Of a stretch of 64,000 nt of DNA, positions 9,973-17,481 are shown piece after piece; position 1 is the stretch's first letter; each line of letters opens with the position of its first letter. Under the pieces are notes generated by a model. It was not told the DNA's origin, searched no databases, and saw only the letters and a list, made by a program, of their open reading frames with translations. A program made the position numbers and the translations under genes. The stretch comes from Snodgrassella alvi (GTDB lineage Bacteria; Pseudomonadota; Gammaproteobacteria; Burkholderiales; Neisseriaceae). The DNA lies in contig NZ_CP160328.2 of the NCBI RefSeq assembly GCF_040741455.2, positions 806,001-870,000 on the forward strand, written 5' to 3'.

Positions 9973-10428
9973 TTAAAGCACACCACTGGCACGGGATTCA
10001 GACAATAACCGCTCAATAAAATTATTGGCGGTGTTGTCTGTCATACTAATCAGCCTGTCAAAGCTGGCTGCGCTATTGAACGCAGCAAAGTTATTTTGCT
10101 GGTTAATTATTGATATGTCAATAAGCTGTTCACGCTATGGTATAGGATTCTGCTGATATTTTTAGTTATACAACCAATTTTCCCAATCGGCACCACAATC
10201 TGCCCTGTCCTCGCCTCAGACAGGCTGAAAAAGCCAGTTTCTTTACCCATAATTGCAAGATGATCCTGCGTAACTATAACCGCGCTTTCACGGCCATCTA
10301 CAGCTATGTAATTCCGCTTTCTATTGGTTTTTTCACTAAAATTCCCTTTTCCTTTTACTCTGTTTGGTTTATGTTCTGCCCCATTAGCCACTACTTGCTA
10401 TAACCACAATATTGCTTAGCTGAGCCAT
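9973..10428 (-). pseudogene. Probable decayed ORF with two compensating frameshifts
   Basis: Three coding-like pieces line up on the minus strand. ATG at 10428 opens 'MAQLSNIVVIASSG' and stops. A GTG at 10391 opens a 94-codon stretch in a second frame ending at 10107 ('NYIAVDGRESAVIVTQDHL' in its middle). The first frame then becomes open again at about 10130-9973 and ends 'FIERLLSESRASGVL'. The outer pieces share one frame and the middle another, as expected after one insertion and one deletion. The parent family was not recognised. Alternatively the 94-codon ORF alone is a real GTG-started gene. Confidence 0.35.
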
Positions 10429-10536
10429 TAATTATTTTTCCCGTCCTTATTTATGTCTAAGGCTTTGAGTTAAACAACGCTTATTCAGGAAAGACATTTT
10501 TAGGATAAAAAACAACTTACTTTTCCCTGAATACAA

Positions 10537-10998
10537 TCAAATATCATTCCGAGCTTTTTCATCAAGTAATAATTGTAGTGAATTATCCTTATTTATTATG
10601 ATACGCATATATCTTATCCAATCTTTCTGTGTTGATTTCTGCGATTTATTATTTTTCATTTCTTCAGAGGTGAAACCAATGGAATATGGAATATTAGTTT
10701 GAAAATGAAAATTAAAATTCAAGCATTGCTGATTTTTGACATAATATGGTTTTGCAGAATCTGAATAATCTTGGCTCCAGAGTTCTCCCACTCCAGCTTG
10801 ATGAACATCTGAATTTAAAATATGAAATTCTTTTTTTCGCCTGAAAAAATTTTCACCCGCCGGAATACTGATACACGGCTGCCCGTCTTTTTTTAATACT
10901 ATATCTGGGGTATAAAATACATTGCTGTGCAGTATGCAACCTGTTAGCAAGGCTACTGGAAGAAATACTGGCAAAATGCGCAAAAGATTTCTATTCAT
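10537..10998 (-). CDS. Putative T6SS immunity periplasmic lipoprotein, copy 1
   Basis: A 153-residue lipoprotein: basic start, hydrophobic segment, lipobox L-T-G-C (Cys21). The mature protein holds the conserved 'PDIVLKKDGQPCISIP' block near residue 33, a central 'YYVKNQQCLNFNFHFQ' block and a C-terminal 'LQLLLDEKA' tail. Two further cysteines (in 'QPCIS' and 'QQCLN') recur in all copies and probably form a disulfide. The family resembles lipoproteins annotated as putative T6SS immunity proteins. It is the most downstream of five tandem paralogs behind a metallopeptidase-like gene, so its likely role is to block a toxin in the periplasm. Confidence 0.75.
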   Translation of the reverse strand: MNRNLLRILPVFLPVALLTGCILHSNVFYTPDIVLKKDGQPCISIPAGENFFRRKKEFHILNSDVHQAGVGELWSQDYSDSAKPYYVKNQQCLNFNFHFQTNIPYSIGFTSEEMKNNKSQKSTQKDWIRYMRIIINKDNSLQLLLDEKARNDI

Positions 10999-11056
10999 TC
11001 TCCTTGTATCCTTATGAAAATCATACTAGTAATGTGCTATATGGCTTCAACCATAA

Positions 11057-11516
11057 TCAAGAATAACCACTTGCCTCAGCGTCTAATAATAATTGCAATG
11101 TCCCGTCCTGTTTTTTTATAATACGTACAAATCGTATCCATGTTTTTTGGGTTGATTTCTGATTTTCGTTATTTCCTTTTTCAGTTGAAATGAAACTAAT
11201 AGTATAAAAAATATTATTTTGGAAATGATAATTAAAATAAAGACATTCTTGATTTTTTACATAATAAGGCTCTGAAGGATAGAAATAATTTTTTTCCACA
11301 ATTGACCAATCCCTGTCTGGAAACCTCTGTAGTCAAAATACTATATTCTTTTTTGCTGTAGAAAAAATTTTCATTTTCAGGGATACTAATACATAGTTGT
11401 CCATCTTTTTTTAATACAATATCTGGTGTATTAAATTCATTGTTGTGCAATATACAACCTGTTATCAAAGCTATGGTAAGGACTATTGGTAAAATGCGAA
11501 AAAGATTTTTATTCAT
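11057..11516 (-). pseudogene. Immunity-type lipoprotein, copy 2, broken by two frameshifts
   Basis: ATG 11516 starts a normal lipoprotein (lipobox I-T-G-C) that follows the paralogs through 'IVLKKDGQLCISIP' and '...KKEYSILTTEV', then leaves frame near 11320. Restoring one base there recovers the family's VFQTGxG-LWKK segment. A second missing base in the A-run at 11287-11293 must also be restored before the frame continues as 'PYYVKNQECLYFNYHFQ' to the normal C-terminus at 11057. Both halves are otherwise well preserved, so inactivation looks recent, unless these are sequencing errors. Confidence 0.75.
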
Positions 11517-11574
11517 TATCCTTGAGTCCATATAAATACTGTACAGAAAATATGTTATATTGCTTTAAACATAA

Positions 11575-12036
11575 TCAAAAATAATCATGTGCCTCAGCGT
11601 CTAATAATAATTGCAACGTTCCATCAGTTTTTTTTATGATTCTCATATCCCTAGTCCAATTTTTATTTGTCGACTTTTGAGATTCATCATTTTCTTTTTC
11701 AGTTGAAAAGAAGCTAATAGAATAAAGAATATTAGTTTTAAAACGATAATTAAAATATAAGCATTGTTGATTTTTGACATAATACGGCTTTTTATAATCA
11801 TGAAAATTCTTTTTCCAGAGGTATCCAACCCTTCTCTGGAATACGTATAAGCTTAAAATACTAAATTCTTTTTTTCTCATGAAAAAATCTTCATTTGCCG
11901 GAATACTAATGCAGGGCTGTCCATCTTTTTTTAGTACAATATCTGGTGTATAAAATACATTGTTGTGCAAGATGCAACCTGTTAGCAAGGCTAATGTAAG
12001 GACTATTGGCAAAATGTGAAAAAGATTTTTGTACAT
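11575..12036 (-). CDS. Putative T6SS immunity periplasmic lipoprotein, copy 3
   Basis: A 153-residue paralog with lipobox L-T-G-C, 'PDIVLKKDGQPCISIP', 'YYVKNQQCLYFNYRF' and 'LQLLLDAEA'. It differs from its neighbours mainly between about 55 and 85 and around 115-135, the regions most likely to set toxin specificity. It is separated from the next gene by about 58 bases that are conserved between copies. Confidence 0.75.
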   Translation of the reverse strand: MYKNLFHILPIVLTLALLTGCILHNNVFYTPDIVLKKDGQPCISIPANEDFFMRKKEFSILSLYVFQRRVGYLWKKNFHDYKKPYYVKNQQCLYFNYRFKTNILYSISFFSTEKENDESQKSTNKNWTRDMRIIKKTDGTLQLLLDAEAHDYF

Positions 12037-12094
12037 TCTCCTTGAGTCCTTATAAATATTTAGCAGAAAAGATGTTATATTGCTTCATCCACAA

Positions 12095-12544
12095 TCAAGA
12101 ATAATCACGTGCTTCACCGTCTAATAATAATTGCAACGTTCCATCAGGTTTTTTTATGATCCGCATATATCTCTTCCAATTTTTTTTGGTCGAATTTTGT
12201 AATTCATCATTACCTTTTTCTATTGAAAAGAAACCAATAGAATAAAGAATATTAGCCTGAAAACGATAATTAAAATATAAACATTGCTGATTTTTTATAT
12301 AATAGTTTTTTTTAGAGCTTAAATAATTTTTGCTCCAAAGCTCTCCTACTCCTGCTTGAAATACATATAAATACGAAATATCAAACTCTTTTATTCGCAT
12401 AAAAAAATCCTCATTCGCAGGAATACTTATACAGGGCTGACCATCTTTTTTTAAAACGATATCTGGGGTATATCCCCTTATGCAACCGTTTATCAATATT
12501 ACTAAAAAAATTAACAATAAATCGCGTAATAGATTTTTGTTCAT
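12095..12544 (-). CDS. Putative T6SS immunity periplasmic lipoprotein, copy 4
   Basis: A 149-residue paralog with lipobox I-N-G-C. The segment after the lipid cysteine is shorter than in its sisters (residues of the 'ILHNNVFY' type are missing), placing the conserved block closer to the membrane anchor. The remaining blocks ('IVLKKDGQPCISIP', 'YYIKNQQCLYFNYRF', 'LQLLLDGEA') are intact. Confidence 0.75.
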   Translation of the reverse strand: MNKNLLRDLLLIFLVILINGCIRGYTPDIVLKKDGQPCISIPANEDFFMRIKEFDISYLYVFQAGVGELWSKNYLSSKKNYYIKNQQCLYFNYRFQANILYSIGFFSIEKGNDELQNSTKKNWKRYMRIIKKPDGTLQLLLDGEARDYS

Positions 12545-12602
12545 TCTCCTTGTGTCCCTATGAATATCATACAGGTAATGTGCTATATTGCTTCAACCAA
12601 AA

Positions 12603-13073
12603 TCAAGAATAATCACGTGCTTCACCGTCTAATAATAATTGCAGCGTTCCATCAGGTTTTTTTATGATGCGCATATATCTTACCCAATCTTTCTTTGTAG
12701 ACCTATGAATTTCATCATCTCCTTTTTCTATTGAGATGAATTCAACTGTATAAAATATATTTTCATGAAAATGATAATTAAAATCTAAGCATTGTTGATT
12801 TTTGACATAATATTGTGTTTCAGAATCTGAATAATTTTTTTTCCATAGGTATCCAACCCCTGTTTGAAATACATATAAGCTTAAAATATTAAATTCTTTT
12901 TTTCGCAAGAAAAAATCTTCATTCGCCGGAATACTAATGCAGGGCTGACCATCTTTTTTTAATAAAATATCTGGAGTATAAAATATATTACTATGAATAA
13001 TACATCCTGTTATTATCATTGAAACAAAAATAAATATCAGATTAAGTAAATACTTAAATTTTATCCACCTCAT
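12603..13073 (-). CDS. Putative T6SS immunity periplasmic lipoprotein, copy 5
   Basis: A 156-residue paralog and the first of the array after the effector-like gene. The signal sequence differs from the other four ('KYLLNLIFIFVSMIITGC'), but the mature domain matches ('ILLKKDGQPCISIP', 'YYVKNQQCLDFNYHF', 'LQLLLDGEA'). The 3' parts of copies 4 and 5 are almost identical in DNA. As the copy nearest to the putative toxin it is the best candidate for its cognate immunity protein. Confidence 0.75.
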   Translation of the reverse strand: MRWIKFKYLLNLIFIFVSMIITGCIIHSNIFYTPDILLKKDGQPCISIPANEDFFLRKKEFNILSLYVFQTGVGYLWKKNYSDSETQYYVKNQQCLDFNYHFHENIFYTVEFISIEKGDDEIHRSTKKDWVRYMRIIKKPDGTLQLLLDGEARDYS

Positions 13074-13260
13074 TTTTTTTCCTCGTTAAATCTTTAAATA
13101 TGCCAAATTTTATGCCTTCAAATTCCTTTCCACAGAAACAAATTTTACTCAAAATATACAATAAAATTTAAAAAAGTAATTTTTATAAGAGTGTAACATT
13201 AAGTTTTTGCAACAGGGTATTAAATACTATACTTTAACTGTTAAGTTTTAAGTTATTATT

Positions 13261-13893
13261 TTATCTAAATAATACCCTTTTATCTTGTGGATTTTTTAGA
13301 AATAATTGCAAAGTATTTTCATACATTTTGAGCCAGTATTGCTGTACAAGCTGTTTATTTTTAGGAACGCTTCCTGTGTATATTTGATTAGTTTTTTCTC
13401 GCCAAAAATCGTAACCAAAATTTTTTAATATAAAATAGTCCGCAATAATGGAAGCTTGTTGTTCCATACCATAATCTGACAAGAGTTTGCCTTCTTCCAA
13501 CCCATATTCGTAATTAGCCATTAAACTGAATGCGCCACGCATGGCTACCTGCATGCCCATCTGATATTGCCAAATATGAACCATTTCATGCATAAAAAAA
13601 TGTTGATTAGAGTAGAGTTCCATTGAATAATCCTGTGAATAATATTTTTGCGGCCAGTATATTTCACCAAATGGTGTGATTGCATATTTACCTTGATTGG
13701 GCAACAAAGTGCCTTTTCGAACTCGTACTTGTGATAATACAATGGCGTTTTTAAACACGGAGGTAACCATATTTATTTCTCCTGGAGTTAACAGACGAGA
13801 TTGGGACTTGATGTGATTACTTGCAGTTTCGTAAAAAAGATCTAATATTAACCCAGAAGCACCGCAACAACTTTGTGTCAGTAAGTTTGCCAT
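13261..13893 (-). CDS. HExxH metallopeptidase-like protein, putative T6SS effector
   Basis: A 210-residue protein with a zincin signature H102-E103-M-V-H106 in 'MHEMVHIWQYQMG'. A downstream 'YGMEQQASIIADYF' segment near 142-155 could supply the third zinc ligand (Glu) as in gluzincins. There is no signal peptide or membrane segment. Proteins of this kind occur beside Vgr/Rhs genes in T6SS loci, annotated as 'vgr-related'. Here it heads a minus-strand cluster with five putative immunity lipoproteins, which suggests a toxin delivered to the periplasm of competitors. No VgrG, PAAR or chaperone gene is in the window, so delivery is inferred. Confidence 0.6.
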   Translation of the reverse strand: MANLLTQSCCGASGLILDLFYETASNHIKSQSRLLTPGEINMVTSVFKNAIVLSQVRVRKGTLLPNQGKYAITPFGEIYWPQKYYSQDYSMELYSNQHFFMHEMVHIWQYQMGMQVAMRGAFSLMANYEYGLEEGKLLSDYGMEQQASIIADYFILKNFGYDFWREKTNQIYTGSVPKNKQLVQQYWLKMYENTLQLFLKNPQDKRVLFR

Positions 13894-14380
13894 CAGATTA
13901 CCCCTCTATGGTTATGTAACATTCTAAATTCGAAAATCAGTATTTTTCTGATTTATTTTTCATTCTATTCTAATTCAATCCAAGATGTATTTGGCTTGAA
14001 TTTATCTAGATGAAATTAAATTTAGTGATAAATATCAAAATGAAATTAATTCTAAAATGATATGCTTATTTGGTATAAAAAAAGCTATATTATTGTGTGA
14101 TTGGAAGAATATTGAGTACTTTTGCTGATTCACTGTTCAATCATCTCAGTATTAATTTGGTAGAAATAAGGGATTATTTCTGCTAAAAAACATTTCGACA
14201 AAATGTTATTTTATGAATAGCAGCGCTACTGGAAAATTGTGCTAATTATTTATATTTTAAAAAAGATTTTTGCAATAAACTTAGAAATATAAAAAAAATT
14301 AAGCTGAAAACAAAATTGCATATGTAAAATATAAAGATAGAGTTAAGCAAGAAAATAACTTTACTCAATAAATAAAATAT
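13894..14380. other. AT-rich intergenic region upstream of the effector cluster
   Basis: About 490 bases, strongly A/T-rich, between the effector start and the copA stop. No ORF with a plausible start and no structured RNA was seen. The promoter of the effector/immunity cluster should lie in its left part. Confidence 0.5.
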
Positions 14381-16594
14381 TTATTCCAGCCCGCTTTTTT
14401 TCAAGCGTAAAGCATTCAGCAATACCGAGATGGAACTCATGGCCATGGCCGCACCTGCAATCACGGGGCTAAGCAAGCCGATGGCGGCTAGCGGAATGCC
14501 AAGTATATTGTAGAAAAAGGCAAAAAACAGATTCTGTTTGACGACTCGCACGGTAGCATGAGCTAAAGCCAGCGCATCGGCTACCTGTGTAACAGAGTGG
14601 CGCATTAGCGTAGCTGAAGCAGTATTAGTGGCGACATCAGCACCGCCATACATGGCAAAGCTTACATCGGCGGCAGCTAATGCGGGCGCATCGTTTATAC
14701 CATCGCCTACCATGGCTACTACTTTACCCTGTTGCATAAGTTGGCGAACCGCTTCGGCTTTCGCGCGGGGATTCATTTCTGCATGATAATGATTAATACC
14801 CAGCTGCTTAGCAATGTATTCTACGACGCTGTGCTGGTCGCCGCTCATAATATAAATGTCAATATGTTGTTGTTTTAGGCGCTGAATAGCTTGAACGGTA
14901 TCTTGTTTAAGTGCATCGGCTATAGCAAAAGCACCCTCTACTTTATCGTTGATAGCTACGACTACAATGCTGGCTATTCGCCAGATTTCTTGTTGTTTTA
15001 ATTCTTCTGGGATGTTAAAGCTGCAATAAGTGGGATTGCCCACTTTGATTGAGCCATAATTTTCTACCTGTGCCTGTGTGCCCTGCCCGATATCGCTGTG
15101 GCTGTTGGTAGCGGTTAATGGGGTTAATTGTTGCTGTTGTGCTGCTTTTATGATGGCCTGTGCCAGTGGATGGGTAGTGAGCTCTTCTACGGCTGCAGCC
15201 AGTTGCAGTATTTTTTGTTGGCTGTAGTTACTTTCTGGCGCCTGCCATTGCGCAACTATTTGCGGTTGGCCGCTGGTTAAGGTACCGGTTTTATCCAGTA
15301 CAACGGTGTCTACCTGACTGGTACGTTCGAGTGCGGTGGCATCTTTAAACCAGACACCATAGCGGGCAGAACGCCCCATGCCCACCATCATAGCAGCGGG
15401 TGTAGCCAGCCCCAGCGCACATGGGCAAGCAATAACCAATACTGCCACGCCGCGGGTAACAGCTTCGTTAATACCATTTCCCAACCACCAATTTAATAGA
15501 AAGGTTAATACAGCTATGGCAACTACAGTAGGAACAAATACCATGGATACTTTGTCTGCCAGCCGTGCAATTGGTGCTTTGCTTCCTTGAGCTTGTGCCA
15601 GCGCCTGCATCATGTCGCCCAGCAGGGTCTGGCTGCCTAGGGTCTGTGCCTGATAGGTGATGCTGCCATTGCTGATAAGGGCACCAGCAAGGACTTTGTC
15701 TCCGGTTTGTTTTAATAAGGGTTTGGATTCGCCGGTAAGATAGCTTTCGTCGCACCACGCTTCACCACTGTGCACGAGGCCATCGGCAGCAATGCGATTA
15801 CCGGCATTGGTTTGTAGAATGTCACCCGTTTGTATCTGGCTTAAAGGGACTTCTTGCCAGCCGTGTTCTGTCTGCTTGCGTACCATTTTCGGCGTAAGCT
15901 GCAATAACAAGCTCATGCTGTTGAGACTTTGTTTTTTGGTACGTTGTTCAAGATATTTTCCCAGTGAGACAAAGGCTATCACCATTACACTGGCTTCAAA
16001 ATAGATATATTGATGGGCATGGCTTTGATGGTTAAAGAGCATAATGCTGGAGTACAACCAGATGGCTAGGGTACCTAAGGACACCAGTACATCCATATTG
16101 GCCACGCCACCTTGCAAGGATTTGATGGCACTGGTGTAAAATGGCCAAGCAAAGCCAAGCTGGATAATGGTGGCAAGGATAAACTGCCACATCGGCGGCA
16201 GCATCCAATGCTGACCTATTAACATGCCTAACATGCCTAACATGCCGATGATAAAGGGGATAGCAATGAGCCAGATTATGGCCAGCCTCCACGATATACC
16301 GGTATGTTTACCAGAATTAGCCTCGGCCAGTGCATTAAGACTGCTTTCATTGGCTGGAGTTGCTTTGAAACCAGTTTTGGCCACTATTTGAACAATATCT
16401 TCTGTACTCAGCAGCCTGCTATCAAAGCGGGTTTGTAATTCATCACTGGCAAAATTAACATCAGCAGTCTGTATACCCTGCTGCCGACGCAGTACTTTTT
16501 CTATGCGGTTGGCACAAGCCTGGCAATCCATACCCTCAATGGCAAAACGCGCTGAGGTTGTTTGAGAACTTTTTGTATGCAAGTTTTCTTCCAT
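14381..16594 (-). CDS. copA: Copper-exporting P1B-type ATPase CopA
   Basis: This pump couples ATP hydrolysis to Cu(I) export across the inner membrane. It has one N-terminal metal-binding domain (G-M-D-C-Q-A-C-A near 19-26), paired transmembrane segments, the actuator motif T-G-E-S, the intramembrane Cys-Pro-Cys site at 390-392, the phosphorylation motif D434-K-T-G-T, and G-D-G-I-N-D-A-P near the end of the soluble part, followed by the last two membrane helices. Length (737 aa) is normal. It lies 39 bases downstream of the copZ-like gene and shares its CueR-controlled promoter. Confidence 0.95.
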   Translation of the reverse strand: MEENLHTKSSQTTSARFAIEGMDCQACANRIEKVLRRQQGIQTADVNFASDELQTRFDSRLLSTEDIVQIVAKTGFKATPANESSLNALAEANSGKHTGISWRLAIIWLIAIPFIIGMLGMLGMLIGQHWMLPPMWQFILATIIQLGFAWPFYTSAIKSLQGGVANMDVLVSLGTLAIWLYSSIMLFNHQSHAHQYIYFEASVMVIAFVSLGKYLEQRTKKQSLNSMSLLLQLTPKMVRKQTEHGWQEVPLSQIQTGDILQTNAGNRIAADGLVHSGEAWCDESYLTGESKPLLKQTGDKVLAGALISNGSITYQAQTLGSQTLLGDMMQALAQAQGSKAPIARLADKVSMVFVPTVVAIAVLTFLLNWWLGNGINEAVTRGVAVLVIACPCALGLATPAAMMVGMGRSARYGVWFKDATALERTSQVDTVVLDKTGTLTSGQPQIVAQWQAPESNYSQQKILQLAAAVEELTTHPLAQAIIKAAQQQQLTPLTATNSHSDIGQGTQAQVENYGSIKVGNPTYCSFNIPEELKQQEIWRIASIVVVAINDKVEGAFAIADALKQDTVQAIQRLKQQHIDIYIMSGDQHSVVEYIAKQLGINHYHAEMNPRAKAEAVRQLMQQGKVVAMVGDGINDAPALAAADVSFAMYGGADVATNTASATLMRHSVTQVADALALAHATVRVVKQNLFFAFFYNILGIPLAAIGLLSPVIAGAAMAMSSISVLLNALRLKKSGLE

Positions 16595-16633
16595 GCTATT
16601 AACCTTTATTTGCCCAACCGATGAATTTAAAAA

Positions 16634-16840
16634 TTAAACAACATCAAAACCGGCCGCTTCTACAGCAGCTTTTAGGGTATCAATATTGGTAAGGCTTTCA
16701 TTAAAGCCTACATCGGCAAGACCAGTAGCAAAGTTAACGGCTACGGTTTCTACGCCAGGGCTGCCTTGAAGAGCTGAAGTAACACTTCTGGCACAGCCTT
16801 CACAAGTCATTCCGTCAATTTTAAACTGAACCATTTGCAT
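16634..16840 (-). CDS. copZ: CopZ-like copper chaperone (HMA domain)
   Basis: A single heavy-metal-associated domain with the Cu(I)-binding motif G-M-T-C-E-G-C close to the N-terminus and the usual beta-alpha-beta-beta-alpha-beta length. It likely carries Cu(I) to CopA. An in-frame ATG at 16852 also exists, but the GGAGA at the correct distance favours the ATG at 16840. First gene of the copZ-copA operon. Confidence 0.9.
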   Translation of the reverse strand: MQMVQFKIDGMTCEGCARSVTSALQGSPGVETVAVNFATGLADVGFNESLTNIDTLKAAVEAAGFDVV

Positions 16841-16884
16841 GATTGTCTCCATATAAAGTGGGTCTATAAAAAGTATTTTAGTAA

Positions 16885-16915
16885 AGCTTAAACCTTAACC
16901 CTGTGATAAAGTCAA
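16885..16915 (-). promoter_or_regulatory. CueR-type copZ-copA promoter and operator
   Basis: On the minus strand, TTGACT (16915-16910) and TAAGCT (16890-16885) are separated by 19 bases, the over-long spacer typical of MerR-family promoters. Within the spacer lies the dyad ACCTT-N11-AAAGT (16892-16912), close to the CueR consensus ACCTT-N11-AAGGT. The site sits between the divergent copZ and cueR genes. Confidence 0.8.
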
Positions 16916-16950
16916 GTTTTATTCCGGTTTACCCATTTTATTAATTTGCT

Positions 16951-17352
16951 ATGAATATCAGTACAGCAGAAAAATTATCCGGCTTGTCTAGCAAAACAAT
17001 ACGTGATTACGAAGCCGCTGGCTTAATTCGGCCACAGCGACAAAGTAATGGCTATCGCGATTACAGTGATGCAGATATTGCTACATTGAATTTTATCCGC
17101 CATGCACGTGAAGTGGATTTTTCACTGGCACAGATTGCTGAGCTGCTGGCCTTACGCAATAATCCACTGCGTGCCAGTGCCAATGTGAAATCTTTAGTAG
17201 GTGAACATATCCAGCGCTTGAATAAAAAAATATCAGATTTGAATAATATGAAAGATACATTGGAAAGCTGGTATAACCGTTGTAAAGGTAATGATTCACC
17301 TAATTGTGCCATTATTGATGGTTTGGATAAGCGTGGCTGTATGAAGTCGTAA
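16951..17352 (+). CDS. cueR: MerR-family copper regulator CueR
   Basis: A 133-residue MerR-type activator: N-terminal winged helix-turn-helix (1-70), long dimerisation helix (about 78-110), then a metal-binding loop with C111 and C119 spaced as in E. coli CueR (C112/C120), plus C130 near the end. It should activate the divergent copZ-copA operon when it binds Cu(I). Transcribed opposite to copZ, with the operator between them. Confidence 0.9.
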   Translation: MNISTAEKLSGLSSKTIRDYEAAGLIRPQRQSNGYRDYSDADIATLNFIRHAREVDFSLAQIAELLALRNNPLRASANVKSLVGEHIQRLNKKISDLNNMKDTLESWYNRCKGNDSPNCAIIDGLDKRGCMKS

Positions 17353-17481
17353 AACTAATACAATATCGCATTTCTGATTAAAATATTATAAACAGGTATT
17401 TGAAGTAACTAAAACTGTCTTTTTGTTTAAAACCAGCTAAAATAGCCAATTTTGTGGCTATTTGCCTGCTTTATTGTTGCT

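Larger units (their letters stand above)
10537..13073 (-). repeat. Tandem array of five lipoprotein gene units
   Basis: Gene starts at 13073, 12544, 12036, 11516 and 10998 give a pitch of about 508-529 bases. Each unit is a roughly 450-470 base gene plus a spacer of about 58 bases with recognisably similar sequence (TCTCCTTG near the start codon, TGTTATATTGCTT-like runs). The array therefore arose by tandem duplication of gene plus spacer. Confidence 0.85.

Noticed and set aside
10537-13073. Possibility that the regular repeats are a CRISPR array or an insertion sequence
   Set aside because: The repeat units are full lipoprotein genes with conserved signal peptides; there are no short spacers, terminal inverted repeats or transposase.
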